A stretch of DNA of 64,000 nucleotides from Bacillus sp. MRMR6 (lineage in GTDB: Bacteria; Bacillota; Bacilli; Bacillales; Cytobacillaceae): assembly GCF_001940785.1 (NCBI RefSeq), contig NZ_MSLS01000001.1, forward strand, positions 226,739-290,738. Direction: 5' to 3'. Below, piece by piece: positions 30,611 through 42,169 of the stretch (positions are counted from its first letter, which is position 1; every line of letters begins with the position of its first letter). The position numbers were made by a program, and so were the translations under genes. The notes under the pieces were generated by a model. The model searched no databases. It worked only from the letters and a program-made list of their open reading frames with translations, and was not told where the DNA came from.

Positions 30611-33285
30611 AATTCCATGAAATGGAGATAAAACAGGTAGAAAAGGTCTTAGATACCGACTTTTCGTCTGGATTATCACCAGAAACGGTTATGAAACGAA
30701 TTGAACAGCACGGTTATAATGAATTGGACGAAGGAGAAAAGCAATCAGCTTTACTCTTATTTTTTAGTCAATTTAAAGATTTTATGGTTCTTGTACTGCT
30801 TGCGGCAACATTAATATCGGGTCTATTAGGCGAATATATTGATGCCATCGCCATCATTGCCATTGTTATTATTAATGGTTTTCTTGGCTTTTTTCAAGAA
30901 AGAAAGGCAGAGAAATCTTTACAGGCATTAAAGGAACTATCAGCACCACAGGTTTCAGTATTGAGGGGAGAACAATGGATTAAAATCCCTTCAAAAGAAA
31001 TTGTCCCTGGGGATATTATTAAGTTTATGAATGGTGACCGAATAGGTGCCGATGTTCGGGTAATTGAGTCAAGAAGTTTGGAAATAGAAGAGTCAGCCCT
31101 AACCGGTGAATCTGTCCCGGTTTCTAAACATACAGATTGTCTAAATACAGCTAATCCTGGTATTGGTGATATGGAAAATATTGCCTTCATGGGCACGATG
31201 GTAACAAGAGGCAGTGGTGTTGGCGTTGTCATTGCTACCGGGATGAAAACAACTATGGGACAAATTGCCGATTTACTACAAAAGGCCCAAACCCAAGAGA
31301 CTCCCCTGCAACGTCGATTAGAACAGCTTGGAAAGATCCTAATCACAGTAGCCTTACTATTAACAGTTCTTGTGGTGGTAGTAGGGGTATTGCAGGGCCA
31401 TGATCTATATACCATGTTCTTAGCCGGGGTATCGCTGGCAGTTGCAGCGATTCCTGAAGGTCTGCCTGCAATTGTGACCGTTGCATTATCGCTGGGTGTA
31501 CAGAAAATGATTAAGAAAAATGCAATCGTACGTAAACTTCCAGCAGTAGAAACACTTGGCTGTGCGTCGGTTATTTGTTCGGACAAGACAGGAACAATGA
31601 CACAAAACAAAATGACTGTTACTCATTTGTGGAGTGGTGGAAACACATGGACAGTAGAAGGTGTGGGATACCAGCCAACTGGTGCATTCTATCGAAATGA
31701 CCAAGTAGTGCAGCCTAGGGAAGAGAAGGCACTACAGCAAATGTTAATTTTCGGAATGATTTGTAACCACTCTGATGTAGTAGCGAAAGATGATGATTAT
31801 ATCCTGGATGGTGACCCGACTGAAGGTGCCTTGCTAGTAAGTGCAATGAAAGCAGGTCTAAACCGGCCAAATCTTTTAGATGAATTTACTATTATTAGAG
31901 AATTCCCATTTGATTCAACGAGAAAAATGATGAGTATGCACGTGAAAGATAAGCATGGCAGACATTTTATTGTGACCAAGGGTGCGCCTGATGTTATTTT
32001 AGGTAAAAGTGAGTCAATCCTATGGGACGGTAAAACACAATACTTAGGGAAAGAAGTCCAAAATAAAGTACAGGATGTTATAAACGGACTAGCTTCGAAG
32101 GCTCTAAGAACGATTGCCATTGCCTTTAAACCGGTTCAATCTAATACAATCATTTTGAGTGAACAAGAAGCAGAAGCAAAACTAACCTTTATTGGTGTGC
32201 AAGGAATGATCGACCCACCTAGACCAGAAGTAAAGGATGCTGTAAAAGAGTGTAAAGATGCTGGTATTAAAACAGTAATGATTACCGGTGACCATGTCAT
32301 TACGGCAAAAGCAATAGCAGCCCAGCTTGGAATCCTCACTAAAAAGAGTAAGGTGCTAGATGGTAATGCGCTATCAGCTATGACCGTTGATGAGCTTGAA
32401 GAAGTGGTTGAAGATGTGTCCGTTTTTGCCAGGGTATCACCAGAGCATAAATTGAAAATTGTAAAAGCTCTTCAAAATAAAGGTCATATTGTCGCTATGA
32501 CAGGTGATGGAGTAAATGATGCACCAGCCATAAAGGCTGCAGATATCGGAGTGGCGATGGGGATTTCTGGAACAGATGTGGCCAAAGAGGCATCATCACT
32601 TGTGCTCTTGGATGATAACTTTGCGACCATTAAAGCCGCTATTAAAGAAGGCAGAAATATTTATGAAAATATCCGGAAATTTGTAAGATACTTATTAGCA
32701 TCAAATGTAGGGGAGATTTTGGTTATGCTGTTTGCGATGCTTCTAGCTCTTCCGCTCCCTTTAGTACCTATTCAAATTCTTTGGGTCAATCTTGTAACTG
32801 ATGGGCTGCCAGCAATGGCACTAGGGCTTGACCGCCCAGAAGAAGATGTGATGAAAAGAAAACCGCGTAGTCCTAACGAAGGTGTATTCGCCAGAGGGTT
32901 AGGCTGGAAGGTTGTCTCTAGAGGATTCCTCATTGGGGTAGTGACCTTAATTGCATTTATGGTGGTTTATGACAAGACTGCGGACAATTTACAATATGCA
33001 CAAACAATTGCATTTGCCACGTTAGTTATGGCACAGCTGATCCATGTATTTGATTGCCGAAGTGAAAAATCAGTATTGTCGAGAAATCCCTTCGGAAATC
33101 CATATCTTGTATGGGCGGTTATATCATCACTTGTCTTGATGCTAGTTGTCATCTACTATCCACCATTGCAGCCTATTTTCCATACCCTTCCAGTGCTTGC
33201 GAAGGATTGGCTTTTAATTATTGGACTTTCCTCTATACCAACTTTTTTATTGGCTGGATCATTTTTATTAAGAAAAACGAAATAA
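30607..33285 (+). CDS. yloB: P-type calcium-transporting ATPase YloB
   Basis: A PII-type (SERCA-like) ATPase of 892 residues. The phosphorylated aspartate is D326 in [10 protein letters not shown], with the actuator loop [19 protein letters not shown] and the hinge [13 protein letters not shown]. Ten membrane segments are expected; PEGLPA in segment 4 and NLVTDGLPA in segment 6 are calcium-site motifs. In B. subtilis YloB is linked to calcium transport in sporulation. ATG 30607 gives the conserved MKFHEM start, although the nearest strong ribosome site fits the overlapping mini-frame better. Confidence 0.93.
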   Translation: MKFHEMEIKQVEKVLDTDFSSGLSPETVMKRIEQHGYNELDEGEKQSALLLFFSQFKDFMVLVLLAATLISGLLGEYIDAIAIIAIVIINGFLGFFQERKAEKSLQALKELSAPQVSVLRGEQWIKIPSKEIVPGDIIKFMNGDRIGADVRVIESRSLEIEESALTGESVPVSKHTDCLNTANPGIGDMENIAFMGTMVTRGSGVGVVIATGMKTTMGQIADLLQKAQTQETPLQRRLEQLGKILITVALLLTVLVVVVGVLQGHDLYTMFLAGVSLAVAAIPEGLPAIVTVALSLGVQKMIKKNAIVRKLPAVETLGCASVICSDKTGTMTQNKMTVTHLWSGGNTWTVEGVGYQPTGAFYRNDQVVQPREEKALQQMLIFGMICNHSDVVAKDDDYILDGDPTEGALLVSAMKAGLNRPNLLDEFTIIREFPFDSTRKMMSMHVKDKHGRHFIVTKGAPDVILGKSESILWDGKTQYLGKEVQNKVQDVINGLASKALRTIAIAFKPVQSNTIILSEQEAEAKLTFIGVQGMIDPPRPEVKDAVKECKDAGIKTVMITGDHVITAKAIAAQLGILTKKSKVLDGNALSAMTVDELEEVVEDVSVFARVSPEHKLKIVKALQNKGHIVAMTGDGVNDAPAIKAADIGVAMGISGTDVAKEASSLVLLDDNFATIKAAIKEGRNIYENIRKFVRYLLASNVGEILVMLFAMLLALPLPLVPIQILWVNLVTDGLPAMALGLDRPEEDVMKRKPRSPNEGVFARGLGWKVVSRGFLIGVVTLIAFMVVYDKTADNLQYAQTIAFATLVMAQLIHVFDCRSEKSVLSRNPFGNPYLVWAVISSLVLMLVVIYYPPLQPIFHTLPVLAKDWLLIIGLSSIPTFLLAGSFLLRKTK

Positions 33286-33300
33286 AGTATGTTATAATCC

Positions 33301-33334
33301 AAAAGGTAATAGAGTATGGACTCTATTACCTTTT
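33301..33334. terminator. Terminator hairpin after yloB
   Basis: A perfect 15-bp stem (33301-33315 with 33320-33334), loop ATGG, flanked by A4 and T4, 15 bases after the yloB stop. Confidence 0.8.
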
Positions 33335-33407
33335 GTAATTCACGATTATATAACTCTTTAACATAACTAAGTGGCCGATCACTAACAGTAGATTGGATGT
33401 GCAAAAG

Positions 33408-34283
33408 ATGGTTATCAGTATGACCGGTTTTGGCAGAAGTAAAGTACAATCTCAAGCCTTTTCTGTTAATGTGGAAGTAAAAACAGTCAATCATCGTTTT
33501 TGTGAGATCAATATTCGCATGCCAAGACAGCTTTTAATGCTTGAAGATAAAATGAAGAAAAAAATAACACAGCATCTTCGTCGTGGAAGAGTAGAAGTTT
33601 TTGTAACAATAGAAGGCGATGCAGCTATTACCCGAAAAGTCCAGGTCGATTGGAAGCTATTAGAAGAATACTTTCATTTTCTTAATCAGGCCCGTGAGAA
33701 GTTTCATCTTGAGGGACAGGTTACTCTTCAGGATTTGCTTAATCGTAGTGAACTCATACATATTATAGAAGATGAAGCCGGAAATGTAGAACTAGAGAAT
33801 TTAGTACTTACAGCAATAGAAGAGGCAGCTCTTCAACTAAAACAAATGCGGACTGATGAAGGAAAAGAATTAAAAAAAGACTTACTTACCTCTTTGAAGC
33901 AATTAGAGATAACAATTACAGAATTGCAGCAATATGCTCCGTTAGTCGTTCGTGCCTATAAAGAACGATTAGGAAAGAGAATCCAGGAATTCGTAGAAGG
34001 CCAGCTAGATGAAACGAGAATGCTGACAGAAGTGGCTGTATTTGCTGATAAGGTAGATATAAACGAAGAAATTACAAGACTGAATAGTCATATTCAGCAA
34101 TTTAAAAAAACCTTAAATGTACTGGATCCAATTGGAAGAAAACTTGATTTCATTGTTCAAGAGATGAATAGAGAAGCAAACACAATTGGCTCAAAAGCTA
34201 ATGACTCGAGTATTGCTGAAAAAGTAGTAGATATCAAAAGTTTGATTGAAAAACTAAAAGAACAAGTACAGAATATCGAATAA
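33408..34283 (+). CDS. yloC: YicC/YloC-family endoribonuclease-like protein
   Basis: A 291-residue protein with an N-terminal YicC domain (SMTGFGRS, VEVKTVNHRF, RGRVEVFV) and a C-terminal DUF1732 domain (about 205-291, with ETRMLTEVAVFADKVDINEE and GSKANDSSI). E. coli YicC acts as an endoribonuclease; activity here is inferred. ATG 33408 gives the B. subtilis length, but no good ribosome site is visible, so the exact start is uncertain; the frame is open to TTG 33393. It heads the yloC-remA-gmk-rpoZ group. Confidence 0.87.
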   Translation: MVISMTGFGRSKVQSQAFSVNVEVKTVNHRFCEINIRMPRQLLMLEDKMKKKITQHLRRGRVEVFVTIEGDAAITRKVQVDWKLLEEYFHFLNQAREKFHLEGQVTLQDLLNRSELIHIIEDEAGNVELENLVLTAIEEAALQLKQMRTDEGKELKKDLLTSLKQLEITITELQQYAPLVVRAYKERLGKRIQEFVEGQLDETRMLTEVAVFADKVDINEEITRLNSHIQQFKKTLNVLDPIGRKLDFIVQEMNREANTIGSKANDSSIAEKVVDIKSLIEKLKEQVQNIE

Positions 34284-34296
34284 CTCTGTTTAGAAC

Positions 34297-34326
34297 TTGA
34301 CTTTCACGGTCAAAATATATTATTAA
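34297..34326 (+). promoter_or_regulatory. Possible promoter/operator before remA
   Basis: TTGACT (34297-34302), an 18-base spacer and TATTAA (34321-34326). The same place holds the inverted repeat TTGAC...GTCAA (34297-34313). Transcription from here would start only about 10 bases before the remA GTG. Confidence 0.3.
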
Positions 34327-34343
34327 TGATTGGATGATTACAT

Positions 34344-35232
<889 letters not shown>

Positions 35233-35233
<1 letters not shown>

Positions 35234-35451
35234 TGTTATATCCTTCTATTGACTCTTTACTTAATAAAATTGATTCAAAGTATTCACTTGTTTCCGTGGC
35301 AGCAAAGCGTGCACGTGCCATGTCCCAAGTAAGAGACGAAAGATTACCAAAGTATGTTTCTTATAAGTATGTCGGGAAGGCACTTGAGGAAATTTACAGT
35401 GGAGAGCTTACCTACCGGATTGCAAAGAAAGATGAAACATCAACTGAATAA
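35233..35451 (+). CDS. rpoZ: RNA polymerase omega subunit
   Basis: A 72-residue omega subunit that supports assembly of the beta-prime subunit. The conserved stretch [16 protein letters not shown] is followed by a region corresponding to KPVSIAL-type helices ([18 protein letters not shown]). ATG 35233 has GGAGGT upstream in gmk. A frame opening at 35176 is an artefact of the overlap. Confidence 0.92.
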
Positions 35452-35485
35452 TAACCATTAGCGTAACCATGTATGCTAAGGATAG

Positions 35486-35524
35486 AAGGTCTGACAGCAA
35501 TTAATTGTCAGTCCTTTTTATTTT
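35486..35524 (+). terminator. Terminator after rpoZ
   Basis: AAGG-T-CTGACA pairs with TGTCAG-T-CCTT with one internal mismatch, then TTTTATTTT. A small second hairpin TTAGC...GCTAA precedes it. Confidence 0.7.
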
Positions 35525-35629
35525 CTAGTCCCAGATAGGGAAATTTGTAGAATTCAGATGAAAAAGGTGAAAAGTTGAGCTCATTCTAGCATAATAAAGA
35601 ATAAACGTGTAGAAAAATGGGGGATATCC

Positions 35630-36835
35630 ATGAATAAAAAAATCTTATTATGTGTAACAGGTGGAATTGCTGTCTATAAAGCGGCTGCCTTAACCAGTAA
35701 ACTTGTACAGGCAGGTGCGAAAGTAAAGGTCATCCTAAGTGATTCTGCTGCTAAATTTGTTTCCCCATTAACCTTCCAGGCCTTATCACGGAATGAAGTA
35801 CATATGGATACATTCGAAGAGAAAAATGCAAGTGTCATTGCCCATATAGATCTGGCCGACTGGGCTGATTTAATCTTAGTCGCCCCAGCAACAGCTAATA
35901 CAATCGGAAAACTTGCTAATGGCATAGCGGATAACATGATTACTACAACACTTTTAGCTGCAACTGCACCCGTCTGGATTGCTCCTGCCATGAATGTACA
36001 CATGTATGATCACCCTGCGGTTAAAAAAAATGTTTCCGTCCTTGCAGCTTACGATTATCAATTTATTGAACCAAGTGAAGGCTATCTTGCTTGCGGATAT
36101 GTAGGAAAAGGGCGCCTTGAGGAACCAGAAAGAATCGTCGAGTTAATAAGTCAATATTTTCAATTAGAAAATAAATTAAGCCTTAAAGGTAAAACAGTTG
36201 TCATCACTGCAGGCCCAACAAGAGAAAAAATCGATCCAGTGAGATTTATTTCTAATCATTCAACAGGAAAAATGGGCTATTGCTTGGCAGAAGCAGCTAA
36301 GAAAGGTGGGGCTGAGGTTTTGTTAATCTCAGGTCCGGTAAATATTAAAGCACCTTCTGGGGTAAATGTAATCAACGTTGAAAGTGCAGAGGAAATGTAT
36401 AATGCAGTCGTGAGCAATTTTGATGCTGCAGATATCGTAATAAAAACAGCGGCAGTTGCCGATTACCGTCCGAAGGAAACCTTCGAACATAAGGTTAAGA
36501 AACAGCCGGGTAATAAGGTAATTGAACTTGAGCGAACGAAGGATATTTTATATACACTCGGCCAAATGAAGAAGGAACAAATTCTTGTAGGCTTTGCCGC
36601 GGAAACAGATCATATTGAAGAATATGCACAAAAAAAACTGTTTGCTAAAAATGCTGACATGATTGTTGCAAATAATGTTAAGGAAAAAGGGGCTGGTTTT
36701 GGTACAGATACGAATATTGTAACCATCTTTAAACGTAATGGTCCTAAGTTAGAGTTGCCGCTGATGTCAAAACAGGCTGTAGCAGATAAAATTATTGAAG
36801 AAATCTCCTCATTAAAAAAGGAATTGGAAGAGTAA
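35630..36835 (+). CDS. coaBC: CoaBC: phosphopantothenoylcysteine synthetase/decarboxylase
   Basis: Bifunctional coenzyme A enzyme of 401 residues. The N-terminal CoaC flavodoxin-like decarboxylase domain (about 1-180) has APAMNVHMYDHP and the catalytic-cysteine motif YLACGYVGKGRL. The C-terminal CoaB ligase domain (about 185-400) has ITAGPTREKIDPVRFISN and AAVADYRPKE. It is immediately followed by priA without a gap. ATG 35630 follows ATGGGGGAT. Confidence 0.95.
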   Translation: MNKKILLCVTGGIAVYKAAALTSKLVQAGAKVKVILSDSAAKFVSPLTFQALSRNEVHMDTFEEKNASVIAHIDLADWADLILVAPATANTIGKLANGIADNMITTTLLAATAPVWIAPAMNVHMYDHPAVKKNVSVLAAYDYQFIEPSEGYLACGYVGKGRLEEPERIVELISQYFQLENKLSLKGKTVVITAGPTREKIDPVRFISNHSTGKMGYCLAEAAKKGGAEVLLISGPVNIKAPSGVNVINVESAEEMYNAVVSNFDAADIVIKTAAVADYRPKETFEHKVKKQPGNKVIELERTKDILYTLGQMKKEQILVGFAAETDHIEEYAQKKLFAKNADMIVANNVKEKGAGFGTDTNIVTIFKRNGPKLELPLMSKQAVADKIIEEISSLKKELEE

Positions 36836-39247
36836 ATGAAAATTGCTAGTGTGATTGTCGATGTTCCTGCCAAACAAACAGATAAGAGTTTTGATTATTT
36901 AATCCCTCCGGATTTGGAAGAAACCATTCAACCAGGAATGAGAGTGATTGTCCCTTTTGGTCCCAGGAAAATTCAAGGCTTCGTAATAGCTGTAAAAGAG
37001 AACTCTGATTTTAACAAACTCCGAGAAATTAGTGAGCCTATGGACCTTGAGCCAGTTCTAAACCAGGAACTGCTCGAACTGGGATCATGGTTGACTGAAC
37101 ATACGTTATGCTTCAAAATATCTGCCTTCCAGGTGATGCTTCCAGCAGCCCTTAAAGCTAAATATGAAAAAAAGGTTAAGCTTGCAGAAGAGAAAGGGAT
37201 AGACGTTTTACCACAAACCCTACAGCAACTATTCGACAAAAGTGGAACGATTCATTGGGAAGATGCACTTAGGAACGGGATTGTTCCTATTCTTCAACGA
37301 GAGGCAGCTAAAGGCAATCTTGAAGTCATGTACGAGGTAAAAGGGAAGGTAAATAAAAAACTCTTAAAGTTTATTCATCCGCTTAAATCAGCGGCAGCTA
37401 TTGAAGAAGAGTTGAACAAATTACCACAGAGAGCCGAAAAGCAAAAGGAAGTATTAAGATACTTCGTTGAAAACCATGAAAAGGTAGAACTAAGGACCCT
37501 TCTTGCAGGCCTAAACATATCACAAGCAACCGTCAAAGCTCTTGTTGAAAAAAAACTTCTGAATGAGATTGAGTTAGAAGTCTACCGTGATCCGTATGCT
37601 GATAGGACCTTTGAGCGTACCATGCCAATACCATTATCGGACCATCAGCAGCAAGCGATTATTCCTGTTCTTCAGTCCGTGGAGAATAAACAACATGATG
37701 TTTTCCTCCTTTATGGCGTAACAGGCAGCGGTAAAACGGAAATTTACCTTCAATCCATACAGGATGTAATTGAACAGGGTGGTGAAGCTATTGTCCTTGT
37801 TCCCGAAATTGCACTGACACCACAGATGGTGAACCGGTTTAAGGGAAGGTTTGGAAATTTAGTAGCCGTTCTGCACAGTGGCCTTTCTGCTGGCGAAAAG
37901 TATGATGAATGGCGGAAAATACAACGTAAGGAAGTAAAAGTAGTTGTTGGCGCAAGGTCAGCCATTTTTGCTCCGTTTGAAAAGCTCGGGATTATCATTA
38001 TTGATGAAGAACATGAGACGAGTTATAAACAAGAGGAAATGCCGAGGTACCATGCAAGAGATGTTGCCATTGAACGGGCTAAGAAGCACAATTGTCCCGT
38101 AGTTCTCGGGAGTGCTACTCCCTCACTTGAGACCTTTGCGAGAGCTCAAAAAGGTGTATATCAGCTTTTAACACTGCCAAGCAGGGTGAATAAACAGGCA
38201 TTGCCAGCCGTTGAAATCATTGACATGCGTGAAGAATTAAGAGAAGGTAACCGTTCGATGTTTTCACGAAAACTGCTTGAAATGCTGAAAGAAAGACTAG
38301 AGAAAAAAGAACAGTCTGTTTTATTTTTAAACAAACGAGGACATTCGTCCTTTGTCATGTGCAGAGATTGCGGCTATGTGATGAATTGTCCTAATTGTGA
38401 GATCTCACTTACCTACCATCGTGTTAATGAGCAAATGAAGTGTCATTATTGCGGCTATGAAAGCAAAGTCCCTAAGAATTGCCCAGAATGTGCGAGCGAA
38501 TATATTCGGTACTTCGGAACAGGAACTCAAAAAGTTGAGGATGAATTAGGGAAGATTCTGCCTGAAGCAAGAGTTATTCGAATGGACGTAGATACGACTG
38601 GACGAAAGGGATCGCATGAAAGATTATTAAAGGAATTTCAGGAAGGCAAGGCCGATATTCTGTTAGGGACACAAATGATTGCAAAGGGCTTAGATTTTCC
38701 TAATATTACTCTTGTTGGTGTCCTTTCTGCAGATACGATGCTCCATTTGCCAGATTTCCGTGCTTCTGAAAAAACATTTCAACTGTTAACTCAAGTAAGC
38801 GGCAGGGCTGGACGACACCAGTTGCCAGGAGAGGTAATCATTCAAACCTATACTCCAGAACATTATAGTATCGTCCTCGCGGGCCAACAGGATTACGGGC
38901 ACTTCTATCAACAGGAAATGATGGTGCGAAAACTCCATCATTATCCTCCGTTCTACTATTTGGCACTCGTCACGGTTAGTCATGAGCAGTTAATGACGGT
39001 AGTTTCAGAAACTGAAAAGATTGCAGCATTTATTAGGTCAAGAAGTTCGAACCAATCAGTCATTCTCGGTCCTGCCGCTTCACCTATCCCGCGCATAAAT
39101 AACCGCTATCGATACCAATGCTTAATCAAATATAAACGAGAACCAGGGCTTTTTGATACACTAAGAACAATCCTTGACCAATACCAAGTCGATGCAAAAA
39201 GTGGTTTACAAGTCAGTATTGATGTAAACCCGTATATTTTAATGTAA
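36836..39247 (+). CDS. priA: Primosomal helicase PriA
   Basis: An 803-residue DEAH-type 3'-5' helicase that restarts replication at stalled forks. The N-terminal DNA-binding domain (about 1-110) precedes Walker A GVTGSGKTEIYL, the Walker B box IIIDEEHETSYKQ and GSATPSLET. The zinc-binding region carries eight cysteines in CRDCGYVMNCPNC...CHYCGYESKVPKNCPEC. The ATG begins directly after the coaBC TAA, suggesting coupling. Confidence 0.96.
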   Translation: MKIASVIVDVPAKQTDKSFDYLIPPDLEETIQPGMRVIVPFGPRKIQGFVIAVKENSDFNKLREISEPMDLEPVLNQELLELGSWLTEHTLCFKISAFQVMLPAALKAKYEKKVKLAEEKGIDVLPQTLQQLFDKSGTIHWEDALRNGIVPILQREAAKGNLEVMYEVKGKVNKKLLKFIHPLKSAAAIEEELNKLPQRAEKQKEVLRYFVENHEKVELRTLLAGLNISQATVKALVEKKLLNEIELEVYRDPYADRTFERTMPIPLSDHQQQAIIPVLQSVENKQHDVFLLYGVTGSGKTEIYLQSIQDVIEQGGEAIVLVPEIALTPQMVNRFKGRFGNLVAVLHSGLSAGEKYDEWRKIQRKEVKVVVGARSAIFAPFEKLGIIIIDEEHETSYKQEEMPRYHARDVAIERAKKHNCPVVLGSATPSLETFARAQKGVYQLLTLPSRVNKQALPAVEIIDMREELREGNRSMFSRKLLEMLKERLEKKEQSVLFLNKRGHSSFVMCRDCGYVMNCPNCEISLTYHRVNEQMKCHYCGYESKVPKNCPECASEYIRYFGTGTQKVEDELGKILPEARVIRMDVDTTGRKGSHERLLKEFQEGKADILLGTQMIAKGLDFPNITLVGVLSADTMLHLPDFRASEKTFQLLTQVSGRAGRHQLPGEVIIQTYTPEHYSIVLAGQQDYGHFYQQEMMVRKLHHYPPFYYLALVTVSHEQLMTVVSETEKIAAFIRSRSSNQSVILGPAASPIPRINNRYRYQCLIKYKREPGLFDTLRTILDQYQVDAKSGLQVSIDVNPYILM

Positions 39248-39277
39248 CGTCCTAAAATCGTTGATGTATAGGTTATC

Positions 39278-39306
39278 TTCATCATTTTTGGGTGAAAATG
39301 TATAAT
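39278..39306 (+). promoter_or_regulatory. Possible sigma-A promoter before def
   Basis: TTCATC (39278-39283), 17-base spacer and a perfect TATAAT (39301-39306) in the 140-base gap between priA and def. Confidence 0.45.
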
Positions 39307-39387
39307 GATAAGAAAGTTAATTAGTTAAAAAACAAAATAAATGTATAGGCGCTCAAATAAAAAGAGAGCAAAAATGGAGGAACCAAC

Positions 39388-39873
39388 TTGGCAGTAAAAC
39401 AGATAGTAACATACCCTGCAGAGGTACTCGAGAAAACCAGTAAACCAGTAGAAAAGTTTAATAAAAGACTTGTAAAAGTCCTTAATGATATGTACGATAC
39501 GATGATCGAGTACGATGGAGTCGGATTGGCAGCACCACAAATCGGTTTAAACGAAAGAATTGCGATCGTTGACATTGATGATGAAACCGGAACAATTGAA
39601 ATGATTAACCCAAAAATATTGAAAACCGCTGGAGAACAAATAGGCCCAGAGGGATGCTTGAGTTTTCCAGACCTTTTTGGAGAAGTTAAAAGACCCAATT
39701 ATGTTTTAATTGAAGCCTACGATCGAAAAGGGCAAAAATATACGCTTGAGGCTGAAGGTTTTTTGGCAAGAGCTGTTCAACATGAGATTGACCACTTAGA
39801 TGGAGTATTGTTTACCACAAAGGTATTACGTTATCTAGAGGAAGATGAGTTAAAAGGAGTAGAAAGTGAATGA
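39388..39873 (+). CDS. def: Peptide deformylase
   Basis: Metalloenzyme of 161 residues that removes the formyl group from nascent peptides. All three metal and catalytic motifs are present: [10 protein letters not shown] (44-53), EGCLS with ligand C90, and HEIDH with ligands H132 and H136 and catalytic E133. Start TTG 39388, 7 bases after GGAGG. It overlaps fmt by 4 bases; the pair encodes the two halves of the formyl-methionine cycle. Confidence 0.95.
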   Translation: MAVKQIVTYPAEVLEKTSKPVEKFNKRLVKVLNDMYDTMIEYDGVGLAAPQIGLNERIAIVDIDDETGTIEMINPKILKTAGEQIGPEGCLSFPDLFGEVKRPNYVLIEAYDRKGQKYTLEAEGFLARAVQHEIDHLDGVLFTTKVLRYLEEDELKGVESE

Positions 39874-40814
39874 CAAAAATCATTTTTATGGGTACACCCG
39901 ATTTTTCCGTGCCTGTTTTAAGACAGATTATTAATGATGGCTATGAGGTGATTGGGGTAGTTACTCAGCCAGACAGGCCAGTTGGAAGAAAAAAGGTGTT
40001 AACTCCCCCTCCAGTCAAGGTAGAGGCACTCAAGAATGAAATTCCCGTTTTTCAACCAGAAAAGATCCGTCAACGGGAGGAGTTAGATAAAATACTTGCC
40101 TTAAAGCCTGATTTGATTATTACGGCCGCATTTGGGCAAATTCTCCCGAAGGAATTATTAGAAGCACCACCACTTGGATGTATTAATGTACATGCATCAC
40201 TATTACCAGAACTCAGGGGCGGTGCTCCAATACATTATGCAATCATCCAAGGTAAAAAGAAGACTGGTATTTCAATTATGTATATGGTGGAAAAGCTGGA
40301 TGCAGGAGATATATTGACCCAGGTGGAGGTAGAAATTACAGAAGAGGATAATGTAGGTACATTGCACACCAAACTTAGCAAGGCTGGTTCTGCTTTATTA
40401 TCAGAAACCCTGCCTAAGTTACTTGAAGGGAACGTTACCCCCATCCCTCAAAACGAATTAGAAGCAACCTTTGCTTTCAATATTAAAAGAGAGCAGGAGA
40501 AAATAGACTGGACAAAAACAGGTGAGGAAATCTACAACCATATTAGAGGTTTAAATCCTTGGCCAGTAGCCTTTACGTCATTAGAAGGTAAGGTCCTAAA
40601 AGTCTGGAACTCTGAAAAAGTCCTTAGTAATACTGCCGAAACTCCTGGAAAAATATTAAGTATTGATCCTGCTGGGTTACTAATCAGCACTGGAGATAAT
40701 ACTGCCATCAAGATAACGGAGCTGCAGCCATCGGGTAAAACTAGAATGAAAAGTGAAGAGTTCATAAGAGGAGCAGGCTCAAAACTAACAGTGGGCAGCA
40801 AAATAGGAGATTAA
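39870..40814 (+). CDS. fmt: Methionyl-tRNA formyltransferase
   Basis: Formylates initiator Met-tRNA using 10-formyl-THF; 314 residues. N-terminal signature [14 protein letters not shown] and the catalytic region [20 protein letters not shown], followed by the C-terminal OB-like tRNA-binding domain (about 207-314). ATG 39870 overlaps the def stop. Confidence 0.96.
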   Translation: MTKIIFMGTPDFSVPVLRQIINDGYEVIGVVTQPDRPVGRKKVLTPPPVKVEALKNEIPVFQPEKIRQREELDKILALKPDLIITAAFGQILPKELLEAPPLGCINVHASLLPELRGGAPIHYAIIQGKKKTGISIMYMVEKLDAGDILTQVEVEITEEDNVGTLHTKLSKAGSALLSETLPKLLEGNVTPIPQNELEATFAFNIKREQEKIDWTKTGEEIYNHIRGLNPWPVAFTSLEGKVLKVWNSEKVLSNTAETPGKILSIDPAGLLISTGDNTAIKITELQPSGKTRMKSEEFIRGAGSKLTVGSKIGD

Positions 40815-40816
40815 AC

Positions 40817-42166
40817 ATGACTTCAACTAGAAAAACAGTACGAGAAGTAGCAATGGACCTCCTTGTTACAATTGACAAAAATCAGTCTTATAGTAATTTA
40901 TTGCTTAATAGTGCGATTGAGAAAAATAAGGTTTCGCCGAAAGATATAGGTTTATTGACAGAATTAACCTATGGAACTTTACAGCGAAAAATGGCGCTTG
41001 ATTTCTTTTTAGATCCATTCATCAATAACCAAAAGAAATTAGAAAACTGGGTAAAACATTTACTGAGGTTAACGCTCTATCAAATGGAGTACCTTGATAA
41101 AATCCCCGAACGAGCAGCCGTCCATGAAGCAGTTGAAATAGCTAAGAAGCGTGGACACAAGGGAATTGCTGGAATGGTTAACGGGGTCCTAAGAAGTATT
41201 CAAAGACAAGGCCTGCCGTCTTTAGCTGACATTACAGACCCAATAGAAAGATTAGCAATTGAAACCAGCCATCCCAAGTGGTTAGTTGAAAGATGGGTTA
41301 ATCAATTCGGTTTTGAAACAACCCAAGAGATGTGCGAAGTTAATTTAACTGCACCATTGCAAACAGCTAGGGTGAACCTTACAAAAACCAGCCTTCGTGA
41401 ATGTATCGAGGATCTTGAAGAAGAGGGTTTCCAAGTTGAAAGGAGCTCTATTATTCCAGAAGCCATAAGGTCTTATCGAGGAAACCTAGCACATTCTAGA
41501 GCGTATACAAAAGGTTTAATTACCATCCAAGATGAAAGCTCTATGCTCGTTGCTTATGCGCTGGGTGCCAAGGAAAATGAAAAGATTCTCGATGCATGTG
41601 CTGCTCCAGGAGGCAAGACTACACATATTGCTGAAAGTATGAAGTTAACCGGTGTCATCTATTCGATAGACTTGCATGAACATAAGGTCAAATTGATAAA
41701 TGATCAAGCATCGCGTTTAGGTCTTGGAAATATCAAAACAATGGCAATGGATTCAAGAACTTTAGGGAATCATTTTGATGAGGAGTCTTTTCAAAGAGTG
41801 CTGCTGGATGCCCCGTGCTCGGGCCTTGGTGTCATGAGGAGAAAACCTGACATGAAATACACCAAGCAGGAGAAGGATATATATCAATTAAGTACAATTC
41901 AAAAGTCCCTATTAGATTCTGTATCGTCATTAGTGAAAAAAGGTGGCATTCTTGTCTATAGTACGTGTACAGTAGATAAAGAGGAAAATGAACATACAGT
42001 AAAGTGGTTTTTACAGGAGCACCCTCAATTTGAACAGGATGATACCTTTACATCACGAATGCCAGAAGCAATACAACCCATGGTCAAAGACGGTTATTTA
42101 CAAATATTCCCCCAGGACTTTGGCTCTGACGGTTTCTTTATAGCAGTTTTAAGAAAGAAGGTGTAA
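40817..42166 (+). CDS. rsmB: 16S rRNA m5C methyltransferase RsmB
   Basis: A 449-residue SAM-dependent methyltransferase. The N-terminal NusB-like domain (about 1-140) is fused to a Rossmann catalytic domain with the SAM loop DACAAPGGKTTHIAE, the cysteine motif DAPCSGLGVMRRKPD and the second cysteine in YSTCTVDKEENE. It is the equivalent of E. coli RsmB acting at C967 of 16S rRNA. It starts two bases after the fmt stop. Confidence 0.94.
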   Translation: MTSTRKTVREVAMDLLVTIDKNQSYSNLLLNSAIEKNKVSPKDIGLLTELTYGTLQRKMALDFFLDPFINNQKKLENWVKHLLRLTLYQMEYLDKIPERAAVHEAVEIAKKRGHKGIAGMVNGVLRSIQRQGLPSLADITDPIERLAIETSHPKWLVERWVNQFGFETTQEMCEVNLTAPLQTARVNLTKTSLRECIEDLEEEGFQVERSSIIPEAIRSYRGNLAHSRAYTKGLITIQDESSMLVAYALGAKENEKILDACAAPGGKTTHIAESMKLTGVIYSIDLHEHKVKLINDQASRLGLGNIKTMAMDSRTLGNHFDEESFQRVLLDAPCSGLGVMRRKPDMKYTKQEKDIYQLSTIQKSLLDSVSSLVKKGGILVYSTCTVDKEENEHTVKWFLQEHPQFEQDDTFTSRMPEAIQPMVKDGYLQIFPQDFGSDGFFIAVLRKKV

Positions 42167-42169
42167 CAG

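Noticed and set aside
30894-31610. 238-codon minus-strand ORF inside yloB
   Set aside because: Antisense to conserved ATPase motifs including the phosphorylation site; low-complexity composition typical of shadows.
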